A stretch of 13,843 bases of DNA from Halarsenatibacter sp964630835 (lineage in GTDB: Bacteria; Bacillota; Halanaerobiia; Halanaerobiales; Halarsenatibacteraceae). Below the pieces are notes generated by a model. It was not told the origin of the DNA, searched no databases, and saw only the letters and a list, made by a program, of their open reading frames with translations. Position 1 is the first letter of the stretch. Each line of letters opens with the position of its first letter. The stretch spans positions 1-13,843 of the forward strand of contig CAZVZM010000056.1 of assembly GCA_964630835.1 (NCBI GenBank). Reading direction: 5' to 3'. The position numbers and the translations under genes were made by a program. Below are positions 6,369 through 13,568 of this stretch, in pieces.

Positions 6369-7346
6369 ATGGAAAAATTGAAGGTGAAATGCCTGATAGG
6401 GGACGATAGCACAGGAAAGAAATTAATTAAAGCTCTTCAGGAACTGGACAGTTTTGATATATCTTTTTCCACTGAAATGCCGGGGGTTGATAGACTTAAG
6501 ATCTTAAGGCGTGATTTTGATATTTTAATAATTGAGGACAGCTATCTTTTGGATAAGCAGAAAAATGAGACAATAAAGGAGAGAGATTTTACCCTCACCT
6601 GGCCTGAAAGTCCGTCATACCTGCTAATTGCAGTTAAATCCTGCCTGATCTGCGGGACAGAAAAAATAAAGAAAGAAGATGAAATCGATGAGGAGGCTCT
6701 CTCCTCCCTTCTTGAGAAATTTTCGGCAGATGATTTTATTTTGTTTCCTTTAAGTGCAATAGAGATCAGGGAAAGATTAAACCTGGCTCGCAGAAAACTT
6801 CAACAAAGGGAATCATGGCAGGATGACGACACCGGGCTGGTAAAGGAAAGTGCTTTTCATAAAATTGTAGACAGAGAGTGGCGTCGGGGATATAGAAGCA
6901 GCGAGCCTCTTTCTCTCATCATGATCGTCATTGATTTTTTTCCCGGGGAAAAATCTGGAGATAGCACAGCTCGCAGGGAAAGATCCAGGGTGTTGCAAAA
7001 AATAGGCAGCACAATAGGAGAAGCAGGTTTTCGACCCGGTGATATTGCCGGCAAATTTGCCCGGGATGTATTTACGATTTTGCTGCCGGGAACCAACCTC
7101 AAAGGAGCAAGAGAGGTGGGCAGGAGGATCAGAAGGCTTATAAATGTAACTGTTCAGGACACGGATTTCAGTGATGATATTAAAGCCAGCACGGGAATTG
7201 CTGGAATCATTCCCTCGACCCGAGATGAGTCAATAAATCTGGTAGAGGCCGCCAGGGAAGCAATGGAAAAGGCCCGGCAGTCGGAAGAAGACAGGGTTAA
7301 ATGCATTTCGGGAAGTGAAATAGAATCGCGCATGCGTCTGGATTGA
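6369..7346 (+). CDS. Degenerate receiver + degenerate GGDEF protein, likely c-di-GMP receptor rather than cyclase
   Basis: A 325-residue cytoplasmic protein. Residues about 4-138 look like a response-regulator receiver: DD at 12-13 and SADDFILFPLS near the end of the fold. The conserved Lys before Pro is F126, and the phospho-acceptor position reads E56-D57 in ILIIED, so phosphorylation is doubtful. Residues about 150-315 are a GGDEF fold, with DTGL at 154-157, FARDVFTILLPGTNL and a late ASTGIAG strand. The catalytic GGDEF itself is ARDVF (231-235) and the usual DxDxFK is VIDFFP around D189, so cyclase activity should be lost. The inhibitory-site motif R222-P-G-D225 stands exactly five residues before ARDVF, the spacing used by real diguanylate cyclases to bind c-di-GMP. 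This is the layout of PopA-like receptors. The ATG at 6369 is chosen for GGGGGAG five bases before it; the TTG at 6348 precedes that site. It appears monocistronic. Confidence 0.8.
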   Translation: MEKLKVKCLIGDDSTGKKLIKALQELDSFDISFSTEMPGVDRLKILRRDFDILIIEDSYLLDKQKNETIKERDFTLTWPESPSYLLIAVKSCLICGTEKIKKEDEIDEEALSSLLEKFSADDFILFPLSAIEIRERLNLARRKLQQRESWQDDDTGLVKESAFHKIVDREWRRGYRSSEPLSLIMIVIDFFPGEKSGDSTARRERSRVLQKIGSTIGEAGFRPGDIAGKFARDVFTILLPGTNLKGAREVGRRIRRLINVTVQDTDFSDDIKASTGIAGIIPSTRDESINLVEAAREAMEKARQSEEDRVKCISGSEIESRMRLD

Positions 7347-7494
7347 AATATATAGCAGAAGAAGTTTTGATTGAAACTATTAGCAGGATTTAATAATTAT
7401 ATCAAGAATATAAATAATGACACAAAAATATTATAGAAAAGAAACGCAATTATTTTGTGCTCACTTTAAGAATTCAAAAAAGATTTAGTATTTT

Positions 7495-7529
7495 GGGAGG
7501 ATTTTTTGTCAGAGTACCTTAACCAGTAA
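7495..7529 (+). other. Orphan ribosome binding site with seven-codon frame before the secreted amylase
   Basis: GGGAGG (7495-7500) is followed after five bases by TTG TCA GAG TAC CTT AAC CAG TAA (7506-7529). If transcribed from further upstream this would be a tiny leader frame; it may also be chance. It lies upstream of the predicted -10 of the amylase gene. Confidence 0.2.
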
Positions 7530-7547
7530 TACTTTTGTTTTTTTAAT

Positions 7548-7566
7548 TACAATGCAAACGTTTGAA
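7548..7566 (+). promoter_or_regulatory. LacI-family (MalR/CcpA-type) operator overlapping the amylase -10
   Basis: TACAAT (7548-7553) is a good -10, though no clear -35 is seen. It runs directly into TGCAAACGTTTGAA (7553-7566), whose core CAAACGTTTG is a perfect 10-base palindrome with the central CG typical of LacI-family sites. The operator ends just before the AAGGGGGA ribosome binding site (7568-7575), so bound repressor would cover the start of transcription. The same 17-base sequence with one change lies before the regulator gene at 10216. One mismatch from a CcpA cre means CcpA is an alternative binder. Confidence 0.65.
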
Positions 7567-7580
7567 TAAGGGGGATTTCC

Positions 7581-9959
7581 ATGAAAATTTTTGCTAAAAG
7601 GGGCAGGATCATTCTTTCACTGGCTTTGCTGGCGGCTATACTTTTGGCGGCTGGAATTTTTTCTCTTCCTATCCTGCAGGCACAGTCTGACCTAATGGAG
7701 CCGGGACCGGGACTTGTTGAAGTTCAATTTACCTATGAAGCCGATGAGCATGTTGATGAGGTTTTTCTATCGGGAGAGTTTAATAACTGGGATCCCAGGG
7801 GGACAGAAATGATGGAAGAGGTTGAGGAAAATGTATTTTCTGTGACTATCTATCTTGAGCCTGGTGAATATGAATACAAATTTGTCGAAGAGGGCGAAAA
7901 CTGGATTACGCCTGAGGGCGCTGATGATTATGCTCCCGATGGATTTGGGGGAGAAAATGCCGTAGTTCAGGTGGGAGAGGAAAAGACTCTGCCCGAGGAG
8001 CCCGCTCAGAGAGGAGATGGCCGCATAAGCCCGGAATTTTTTCAGCATGACCGGGAAGATTTGAGTTATTTTAATCCCCTGGACCGTGAGAAAGTCACCC
8101 TTCACTTTGCCACCCTGCGTGATGAAGTAGAGGAGGTAAGAGTTCATCTGGAGTATCCCGGCGGAGATAAGGCTGATTACCGGATGAGAAACTTTTTGAG
8201 CTATACAACATCTGATTACTATAGAGAGGTGATTGAACTTTCCGCCTCCCAGTTCAACTACTATTTTGAAATCATTGATGGAGACTCCGTTTATTATTAT
8301 GGTAAAGAGGGAGATGAATCCGACCTGGATGATATTGACAAATTTCACGCTGATTTGAGCGAGAAAGATGTATTTACCACACCGGACTGGGCCAGAGATG
8401 CCATATTTTATCAGATTTTTCCCGACAGATTTGCTCAGGGGTCTGAGGAAAATAATCCCCGCTTTATAGAGCAGTATAGGGATAAAGAAAATAGATATAA
8501 AGCCTATATACCCGAATGGCATCAGGGTATTAAAGAGGGCGATGACCCTGTTTTGCGCGATGAGGAGCAGCTCACAGATGATGATAATTCCATCCATCCT
8601 GAAGCAGGTTATTATGCCTATTATGGTGGAGATCTTATCGGTGTCAAAGAGAAGATACCCTATCTTGAGGAACTTGGAATCAATGTGATATACTTCAATC
8701 CCATTTTTGAAGCGAGCGCCTATCATCGCTACAATACTGCCGGTTTTGAATATATCGATGAGAGTCTGGTATATAAAGGTGATCAGGAGGCTTCACGGCA
8801 ATTTTTCGCTGAACTTGTTGAGGAACTGGCGGAGAGAGACATAAAAGTGATCCTGGATGGAGTATTTAACCATGTGGGCTACGAACACTGGGCCTTTCAG
8901 GATATTGTAGAAAATGAGGAAGACTCCCCCTATATTGACTGGTTCAATGTGCATGATTTTCCCGTGAGGACACTTTATGAACAGCAGCAGGAGGACCTTC
9001 CTCCAAATTACGATGGCTGGTGGGATTTTGGTCATATGCCCGAGCTTGACGTGAGCAATCCGGAAGTTAGAGATTATATATGGGATATCACTGAGCAGTG
9101 GATGGATAAAGGAATAGCCGGCTGGAGGCTTGATGTTCCCACCGATGTCACGCAGACGGATCCCCGGTTTTGGTCCGACTGGCGGGAGCACGTTAAATCC
9201 CTGGATGAAGATGCCTACATCAGTGGAGAAATATGGGATGATGCCAGCTCCTATCTGCAGGGCGATGAGTTTGATGCTGTGATGAACTACCGCTTTCGCG
9301 ATGCCGTTAACAGCTTTGTGGGGCAGGGTCGTTCCAGCGCAGATGAATTTCACAGAGATATGATGAGGCTATTTCTGGACTATCCCGACCAGTCTGTCTA
9401 CACACTTCAAAACTTGCTGGGCAGCCATGATACAACTCGCTACATGACGCTGGTAGATGGAGATCGCGCCAGGTTTAAACTGAGCAAGTTTTTGCAGTTC
9501 ACCTATTTCGGAGCTCCGATGATATATTACGGAGACGAGATAGGGATGGAGGGCGGAGATGATCCCGACAACCGCAGGACGATGGTTTGGGAGGAGAGAG
9601 AATATACCGCTCCGGATGAAGGATTGAGAGAATACATCGAAGATCTAATAGATATGCGCCGGGACTGCAAAATATTGCGCAGAGGGGAGATAGATACGCT
9701 GGAGGCTGACTATGATGGTGAAAGCGAGATGGTATACGCCTTCGAGAGATTCCTTGATGATGAGAGTGTGCTGATAATTCTTAACGCCGGGGAGGAGCAC
9801 AGTGCTCTGGAAATTGATCTGGAAAACCTTCACGGCCGGAGAGGTGATCCCAAAAAAGTAATGAGCAGAGGAGAGATAGAAAAAGACCTTCGAGATGAGG
9901 GCAAAACACTTCAGCTGGAGATTTCAGAGCTTTCCGGGATTGTAATTGAAATGGATTAA
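7581..9959 (+). CDS. Secreted GH13 alpha-amylase/neopullulanase with CBM48-like starch-binding module
   Basis: A 792-residue exported enzyme predicted to cut alpha-1,4 (and perhaps alpha-1,6) bonds in starch, pullulan or maltodextrins. A signal peptide covers residues 1-34 (basic start, long Leu/Ala run, likely cut after LQA). A CBM48/glycogen-binding E-set domain (about 45-135) carries FLSGEFNNWDP and PGEYEYKF. A neopullulanase-type N-terminal beta domain (about 150-250) follows, then the GH13 barrel from about 268 (IFYQIFPDRFA). Conserved regions: DGVFNH (D426-H431), MPELD (486-490), GWRLDV with nucleophile D518, SGEIWD with acid/base E550, and GSHDT with D617. The MPxLx region V points to the GH13_20/neopullulanase group. 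A C-terminal beta-sandwich closes the protein. No lipobox or surface-anchor repeat is seen, so it is free or periplasmic. AAGGGGGA lies five bases before the ATG. The operator overlapping its promoter implies control by the MalR-like protein encoded next. Confidence 0.92.
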   Translation: MKIFAKRGRIILSLALLAAILLAAGIFSLPILQAQSDLMEPGPGLVEVQFTYEADEHVDEVFLSGEFNNWDPRGTEMMEEVEENVFSVTIYLEPGEYEYKFVEEGENWITPEGADDYAPDGFGGENAVVQVGEEKTLPEEPAQRGDGRISPEFFQHDREDLSYFNPLDREKVTLHFATLRDEVEEVRVHLEYPGGDKADYRMRNFLSYTTSDYYREVIELSASQFNYYFEIIDGDSVYYYGKEGDESDLDDIDKFHADLSEKDVFTTPDWARDAIFYQIFPDRFAQGSEENNPRFIEQYRDKENRYKAYIPEWHQGIKEGDDPVLRDEEQLTDDDNSIHPEAGYYAYYGGDLIGVKEKIPYLEELGINVIYFNPIFEASAYHRYNTAGFEYIDESLVYKGDQEASRQFFAELVEELAERDIKVILDGVFNHVGYEHWAFQDIVENEEDSPYIDWFNVHDFPVRTLYEQQQEDLPPNYDGWWDFGHMPELDVSNPEVRDYIWDITEQWMDKGIAGWRLDVPTDVTQTDPRFWSDWREHVKSLDEDAYISGEIWDDASSYLQGDEFDAVMNYRFRDAVNSFVGQGRSSADEFHRDMMRLFLDYPDQSVYTLQNLLGSHDTTRYMTLVDGDRARFKLSKFLQFTYFGAPMIYYGDEIGMEGGDDPDNRRTMVWEEREYTAPDEGLREYIEDLIDMRRDCKILRRGEIDTLEADYDGESEMVYAFERFLDDESVLIILNAGEEHSALEIDLENLHGRRGDPKKVMSRGEIEKDLRDEGKTLQLEISELSGIVIEMD

Positions 9960-9999
9960 GATCAATTGCCGGGTTAACTGGGTCAACTGAAACTGACAA

Positions 10000-10041
10000 G
10001 AAGGTGGTCGGGGACATGTATGCATCCCCCCGACCAACTTC
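10000..10041. repeat. Strong GC-rich inverted repeat after the amylase gene, possible terminator
   Basis: The left arm GAAGGTGGTCGGGG (10000-10013) pairs with CCCCGACCAACTTC (10028-10041) at 13 of 14 positions around a 14-base loop. It begins 41 bases after the stop codon, where a terminator is expected. The following bases (GGTTTCCTCC) are not a clean T-run, so an RNA-stabilising hairpin or a small mobile repeat is also possible. Confidence 0.5.
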
Positions 10042-10215
10042 GGTTTCCTCCAATGTACGTCCATGATTTTCCCGGCGAAAATTCATCTCAATATGTCCTT
10101 GCTTGTCTCTATATGTCTGACGTTATGAACAAATTTAATTTGAAGTTCAGGAAGGATTTTGCTGGTTATTATTGAATTATTTATATAGAAGGAATAATTT
10201 TTTAAAAAGTTTTTA

Positions 10216-10229
10216 TGCAAACGTTTTAA
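10216..10229 (+). promoter_or_regulatory. Second LacI-family operator, before malR (autoregulation)
   Basis: TGCAAACGTTTTAA, in the context ATGCAAACGTTTTAATA, differs at one of 17 positions from the site at 7552-7568. It lies just upstream of a candidate -35 (10237) and about 15 bases downstream of another candidate promoter (TTGAAT 10172-10177, 17-base spacer, TAATTT 10195-10200). Either placement would allow the regulator to control its own gene. Confidence 0.6.
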
Positions 10230-10236
10230 TAGGTCG

Positions 10237-10264
10237 TGGTCAAATAGAAAAATAGAAATATTAT
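10237..10264 (+). promoter_or_regulatory. Candidate malR promoter
   Basis: TGGTCA (10237-10242), 16-base spacer, TATTAT (10259-10264). The -35 is a moderate match and the -10 a good one. It would give a leader of about 105 bases holding the two dyads at 10293-10329. Confidence 0.3.
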
Positions 10265-10292
10265 ATGATATTCACCAACCACTAACAGGAAG

Positions 10293-10329
10293 AACCATAA
10301 TAAAGATATGGTTGAAATGTTTAAACATT
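10293..10329. promoter_or_regulatory. Two consecutive dyads in the malR leader
   Basis: AACCATA-ATAAAGA-TATGGTT (10293-10313) is a perfect 7-base inverted repeat with a 7-base loop. Two bases later AATGTTTAAACATT (10316-10329) is a perfect 14-base palindrome. They may be leader hairpins or further protein-binding sites; they do not match the CAAACGTTT operators. Confidence 0.3.
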
Positions 10330-10377
10330 ACAGAGATGATATCTTACAGAGAATAAACAGCGAAAGAGGTTTGAGAT

Positions 10378-11391
10378 ATGGGTGGAGTTACTATAAAGGA
10401 TGTTGCGGAGCTTGCAGAGGTGTCTCCGTCTACTGTATCGAGAGTCATCAATGATGATGATAGAATTACAGCAGACACCAAAAGCAGGGTGCGGGAAGCA
10501 ATGAGAGAGCTGGGCTATTATCCCAATGAAATAGCTCGCAGCCTGGTGAAGCAGAAGCCCCGGTCAATAGGACTGGTCTTAAGTCGTCCCGCTGATAGAG
10601 CAATGGCAAATCCCTTTTTTCCCGATGTTATAAGAGGAATTGCTTCGGTGCTGCAGTCCCGTCAATATCAGCTAACTCTGACGGCAGCGGAGGACTATTC
10701 GGGAGAGGTGCGGGAGTCTTTACGCCTGCTTAGAAATGGCAGTATTGCCGGACTTATTGTCATGGCTGCCAGAGTTAACGGCAAACTACTCGAAAATCTG
10801 ACCGCAGAGGGTTATCCCTTCGTTTTGATTGGTCGCAGTCAGGATGAGAAAGAAATTCCGAGGGTTGATAACGATAATGTTAAGGCTGCCCGCCGAATGA
10901 CAGAGTTGTGCCTGCAGCATGGCTACAGGAGGCTGGCACTGATAACCGGTCCCGAAGATTATGTTGTCAGCCAGGACAGGCAAAAAGGGTATCGTCATGC
11001 GCTTAAAGCGGCCGGAATCTCTTTTGATCCCGGGCTTGTGTATCGATCTGAATTCACCTTTGATGCCGGGCTGAAAACAGCTGAGAGGATGCTGGCTGAA
11101 AGTAATATAGAGATGGATGCTGTTTTTGCCACTGATGATCTTCTTGCCATGGCAGTGCACAGAGTGGCCCGGGATAGAGGCTTAAAAATCCCCCGGGATC
11201 TCGGGCTGGCAGGTTTCAATGACGCTCCTCTGGCATCAATGATTGAGCCTGCGCTGTCGACGGTGAGGATTCCCATTGTAAATATGGGAGAAAAAGCGGC
11301 AGAAATGCTTATAAAGCTGATTGAGAAGAGGAAATACAGCGGTGAGGAGATTATTGTTCCGGCCGAAATCATTGAGAGATTTTCACTATAA
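10378..11391 (+). CDS. malR: LacI-family transcriptional regulator, MalR-like maltose/maltodextrin regulator
   Basis: A 337-residue DNA-binding regulator. The N-terminal LacI helix-turn-helix (VTIKDVAELAEVSPSTVSRV, residues 4-23) and hinge region (YYPNEIARSLV) are intact. The periplasmic-binding-protein-like effector domain begins near residue 60 with IGLVLSRPADRAMANPFFPD and keeps the usual FATDDLLAMA and GFNDAPLA segments. The NPFFPDVIRGI stretch is typical of MalR-type members. Full family length and no damage. The ATG at 10378 has AAAGAGG eight bases before it. It sits between two GH13 enzymes and before a MalE gene, so its effector is most likely maltose or a maltodextrin (inference). 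The matching operators before the amylase gene and before this gene suggest that it represses both until sugar is present. A general catabolite role (CcpA) is less likely given the neighbours. Confidence 0.88.
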   Translation: MGGVTIKDVAELAEVSPSTVSRVINDDDRITADTKSRVREAMRELGYYPNEIARSLVKQKPRSIGLVLSRPADRAMANPFFPDVIRGIASVLQSRQYQLTLTAAEDYSGEVRESLRLLRNGSIAGLIVMAARVNGKLLENLTAEGYPFVLIGRSQDEKEIPRVDNDNVKAARRMTELCLQHGYRRLALITGPEDYVVSQDRQKGYRHALKAAGISFDPGLVYRSEFTFDAGLKTAERMLAESNIEMDAVFATDDLLAMAVHRVARDRGLKIPRDLGLAGFNDAPLASMIEPALSTVRIPIVNMGEKAAEMLIKLIEKRKYSGEEIIVPAEIIERFSL

Positions 11392-11404
11392 TGTGTGAGG
11401 TTCC

Positions 11405-11438
11405 TTTCAAATTGAAATTTATTTTTTGCTGTACAGCA
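11405..11438. promoter_or_regulatory. Two small palindromes upstream of the cytoplasmic GH13 gene
   Basis: TTTCAAATTGAAA (11405-11417) and the perfect 12-base palindrome TGCTGTACAGCA (11427-11438) lie in the 85-base gap between malR and the next gene. Neither has the central CG of the malR-type operators. No good promoter is seen, so read-through from malR is plausible. Confidence 0.3.
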
Positions 11439-11476
11439 TATATAGCAATAATGGTAGATATTTTTGGAGTGAAAAT

Positions 11477-13324
11477 ATGATAAGAGAAGGTATAATAAGA
11501 CATGATGGGGACGGAGGGGATCAATTTCCCGATGCCTCCCATAAACTTACTGTCAGATTGAGGACAGGCAGCGAAGTAAAAAAGGTTTTAGTGTTGAGCA
11601 ATTCGCGCTATTACAGATCGAAATTTAATAAAAACGCCGATAGAAAACGCATGCAGCTTCAGGGTGAGATCGAAGGTTTCAGGTATTACCGGGGCCAGAT
11701 TGTTTCCCGGGATAGAACCTTCTGTTACTGCTTTAAACTGATCGACAGAGAAGGAGATGTAAGATATTTTACAGGTCAGGGTCTTCAGAATGACCTGCCG
11801 GATGAACCCGCTGTGGGTGAGTTATTTCATTACCCTTATATTCATGATGGGAAAGTGCCGGATTATCCAGACTGGAGTAAAGATGCCATTGTCTATCAAA
11901 TTTTTCCCGATAGGTTTGCCCGGGGAGCAAATGAAAATTCCAGTCAGGATTTCGAGCGCTGGGGTAAGCTTCCCACCAGAAATTCTCACTTTGGAGGGGA
12001 TCTGCAGGGAATAAAAGAAAAACTTGATTATCTGGAAAAGCTGGGAATAAATACGCTCTATCTGACTCCAGTATTTAAATCTCCCAGCAATCATAAATAT
12101 AATATCGATGATTATTATCAGATAGATGAAAATTTTGGGGGATTATCAGCTGCCGAGGAGTTATTTCAGGAAGCTCACAGCAGAGGTTTTAAAATTATAC
12201 TTGATGCGGTCTTTAATCATACCAGCAGCAGATTTTTTGCCTTCGCAGATATAATAAGAAAGGGTAAAAAATCTCCCTATAAAGACTGGTATTACATCCA
12301 TTCCTATCCACCTGATACTGACAGAGTAAACTATGAAGCCTTTGCTGGCAGTGTAAGTGATATGCCCCGGGTAAATTTGCTCAACCGGGAGGCCAGGAAT
12401 TACTTTCTGGAAGTAGTGAGGCACTGGACAGAAAAGTTAGATGTGGACGGATGGCGCCTGGATGTGGCCGACGAGGTTCCAGAGGAATTCTGGCGCAGTA
12501 TGCGGCGGGCTGTTAAAGAGATAAATCCAGAGTGCTACCTGACAGGAGAAGTCTGGTATCGGGGGGCAAGATGGCTGCAGGGGGAACAGTTTGATGGAGT
12601 GATGAATTATTACCGCCGCAGAGAAATTATCGGACTTCTCAGAGGAAATATAAGTCCGGTGGACTTTTCCAGAAAGGTAAAAAAGCAGATGCTGACCTGT
12701 CCTCCCGGAAGAGTTATTGATAGCCTTAACATGCTTGACAGCCATGATACTGCCCGGATCCAGAACAGTTTTAAAGAGATGGAGAAAAACAACCGCAGAT
12801 TAAAAGTCATGCAGGCGGTATTTCTGCAGTTTACTCTTCCGGGAGTGCCCGTGATATACTACGGCAGCGAGGTGGGAATAAATGGCGGTGAAGATCCCGA
12901 TAATCGACGCTGTATGATCTGGGATAAAGAGAAACAGGATTTAAAACTGCTCAGTTTTTATAAAAGGTTGATTGCATTTTACCGCAGATATCCTTCGCTT
13001 ACAGGAGGAGATTTTTTCCGGGCTTTGCCCGGTGCCGGCCAAAACAACGGTGAGCTTCTCGCCTTCTCACGCATTTCCCGCTTTCAAAATGGTCAAAAGA
13101 GAAGTCACATAATGTGTAATTTATCCGACCGGTGTTTAACTGTCTATCCGGGAAATATATTTGAAAATGTCTCGGATAAAAATAGAGATTTCTCTGCTTG
13201 TTTTTCCCTTCGCGGCAGAACCTTCGGGGCGGAAAGCGAGCGGGGAGAAGGATGCGCCCCCCAAAATCCGCTTTTTGACCGGATAAAAATGCCTCCTTAT
13301 GAAGCTGTAATATTAAAAAAATAG
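11477..13324 (+). CDS. Cytoplasmic GH13 neopullulanase/cyclomaltodextrinase/maltogenic amylase
   Basis: A 615-residue enzyme without a signal peptide, so it acts inside the cell on imported maltodextrins or cyclodextrins. The N-terminal beta domain (about 1-120) corresponds to the CBM34 domain of GH13_20 enzymes, which mediates dimerisation. The catalytic barrel starts near 132 with KDAIVYQIFPDRFARG. Conserved regions: DAVFNH (D243-H248), MPRVN (296-300, the GH13_20 region V), GWRLDV with nucleophile D329, TGEVWY with acid/base E358, and DSHDT with D424. The C-terminal beta domain is present. The ATG at 11477 has GGAG seven bases before it; the in-frame TTG at 11426 lies inside a palindrome and would add an unconserved stretch. 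Gene order regulator, intracellular amylase, MalE fits uptake followed by hydrolysis. Exact specificity (cyclodextrin, pullulan or maltotriose) cannot be read from sequence. Confidence 0.92.
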   Translation: MIREGIIRHDGDGGDQFPDASHKLTVRLRTGSEVKKVLVLSNSRYYRSKFNKNADRKRMQLQGEIEGFRYYRGQIVSRDRTFCYCFKLIDREGDVRYFTGQGLQNDLPDEPAVGELFHYPYIHDGKVPDYPDWSKDAIVYQIFPDRFARGANENSSQDFERWGKLPTRNSHFGGDLQGIKEKLDYLEKLGINTLYLTPVFKSPSNHKYNIDDYYQIDENFGGLSAAEELFQEAHSRGFKIILDAVFNHTSSRFFAFADIIRKGKKSPYKDWYYIHSYPPDTDRVNYEAFAGSVSDMPRVNLLNREARNYFLEVVRHWTEKLDVDGWRLDVADEVPEEFWRSMRRAVKEINPECYLTGEVWYRGARWLQGEQFDGVMNYYRRREIIGLLRGNISPVDFSRKVKKQMLTCPPGRVIDSLNMLDSHDTARIQNSFKEMEKNNRRLKVMQAVFLQFTLPGVPVIYYGSEVGINGGEDPDNRRCMIWDKEKQDLKLLSFYKRLIAFYRRYPSLTGGDFFRALPGAGQNNGELLAFSRISRFQNGQKRSHIMCNLSDRCLTVYPGNIFENVSDKNRDFSACFSLRGRTFGAESERGEGCAPQNPLFDRIKMPPYEAVILKK

Positions 13325-13519
13325 ATTTTATCAATGTTGGTCTATCAAATTATTGGGGTCGAAAACAAAGTTAAAGCAGAGGGGAAAATTTATGTGAACA
13401 GAGCCTCATAGCTTCCACTTAAGAGAGTTAAGAAATCATGGATTTCCAATATATCTAGCCAATTTTTCAATAAAAGATTTGAAAAAGAACCATAAAAATA
13501 AATTTTGAAATCTCTTTTC

Positions 13520-13539
13520 GGGGGCAAAATGTTTCCCCC
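13520..13539 (+). promoter_or_regulatory. GC hairpin in the malE leader
   Basis: GGGGG (13520-13524) and CCCCC (13535-13539) enclose an AAA/TTT stem with a bulged C and a three-base loop. TTTT before and AAAA after could extend the pairing. It lies just before the AGGAGG (13557-13562) of the next gene. No T-run follows, so it is a leader or mRNA-stability structure rather than a terminator. Confidence 0.35.
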
Positions 13540-13568
13540 TCAAAAAAAACCTAACCAGGAGGAATAAT

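Larger units (their letters stand above)
9960..10377. other. 418-base intergenic region between the secreted amylase and malR
   Basis: It contains the hairpin at 10000-10041, the second malR operator at 10216-10229, candidate promoters, and two dyads in the malR leader. A 41-codon + frame beginning near 10053 has no ribosome binding site and is not called. Confidence 0.6.

Noticed and set aside
6369..7346. Active diguanylate cyclase
   Set aside because: GGDEF reads ARDVF and the metal-binding DxDxFK region is also altered, so catalysis is not expected.
7767..8726. Long open frame on the - strand (319 codons)
   Set aside because: It lies wholly opposite the secreted amylase, whose domains are intact there; no ribosome binding site or known domain; typical antisense shadow.
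10053..10178. Small + frame of about 41 codons after the amylase gene
   Set aside because: No ribosome binding site, no domain, and no coding bias; treated as intergenic.
13520..13550. Terminator between the intracellular amylase and malE
   Set aside because: The hairpin is followed by TC and a run of A, not T, on the + strand, and by GAAAAG on the - strand.
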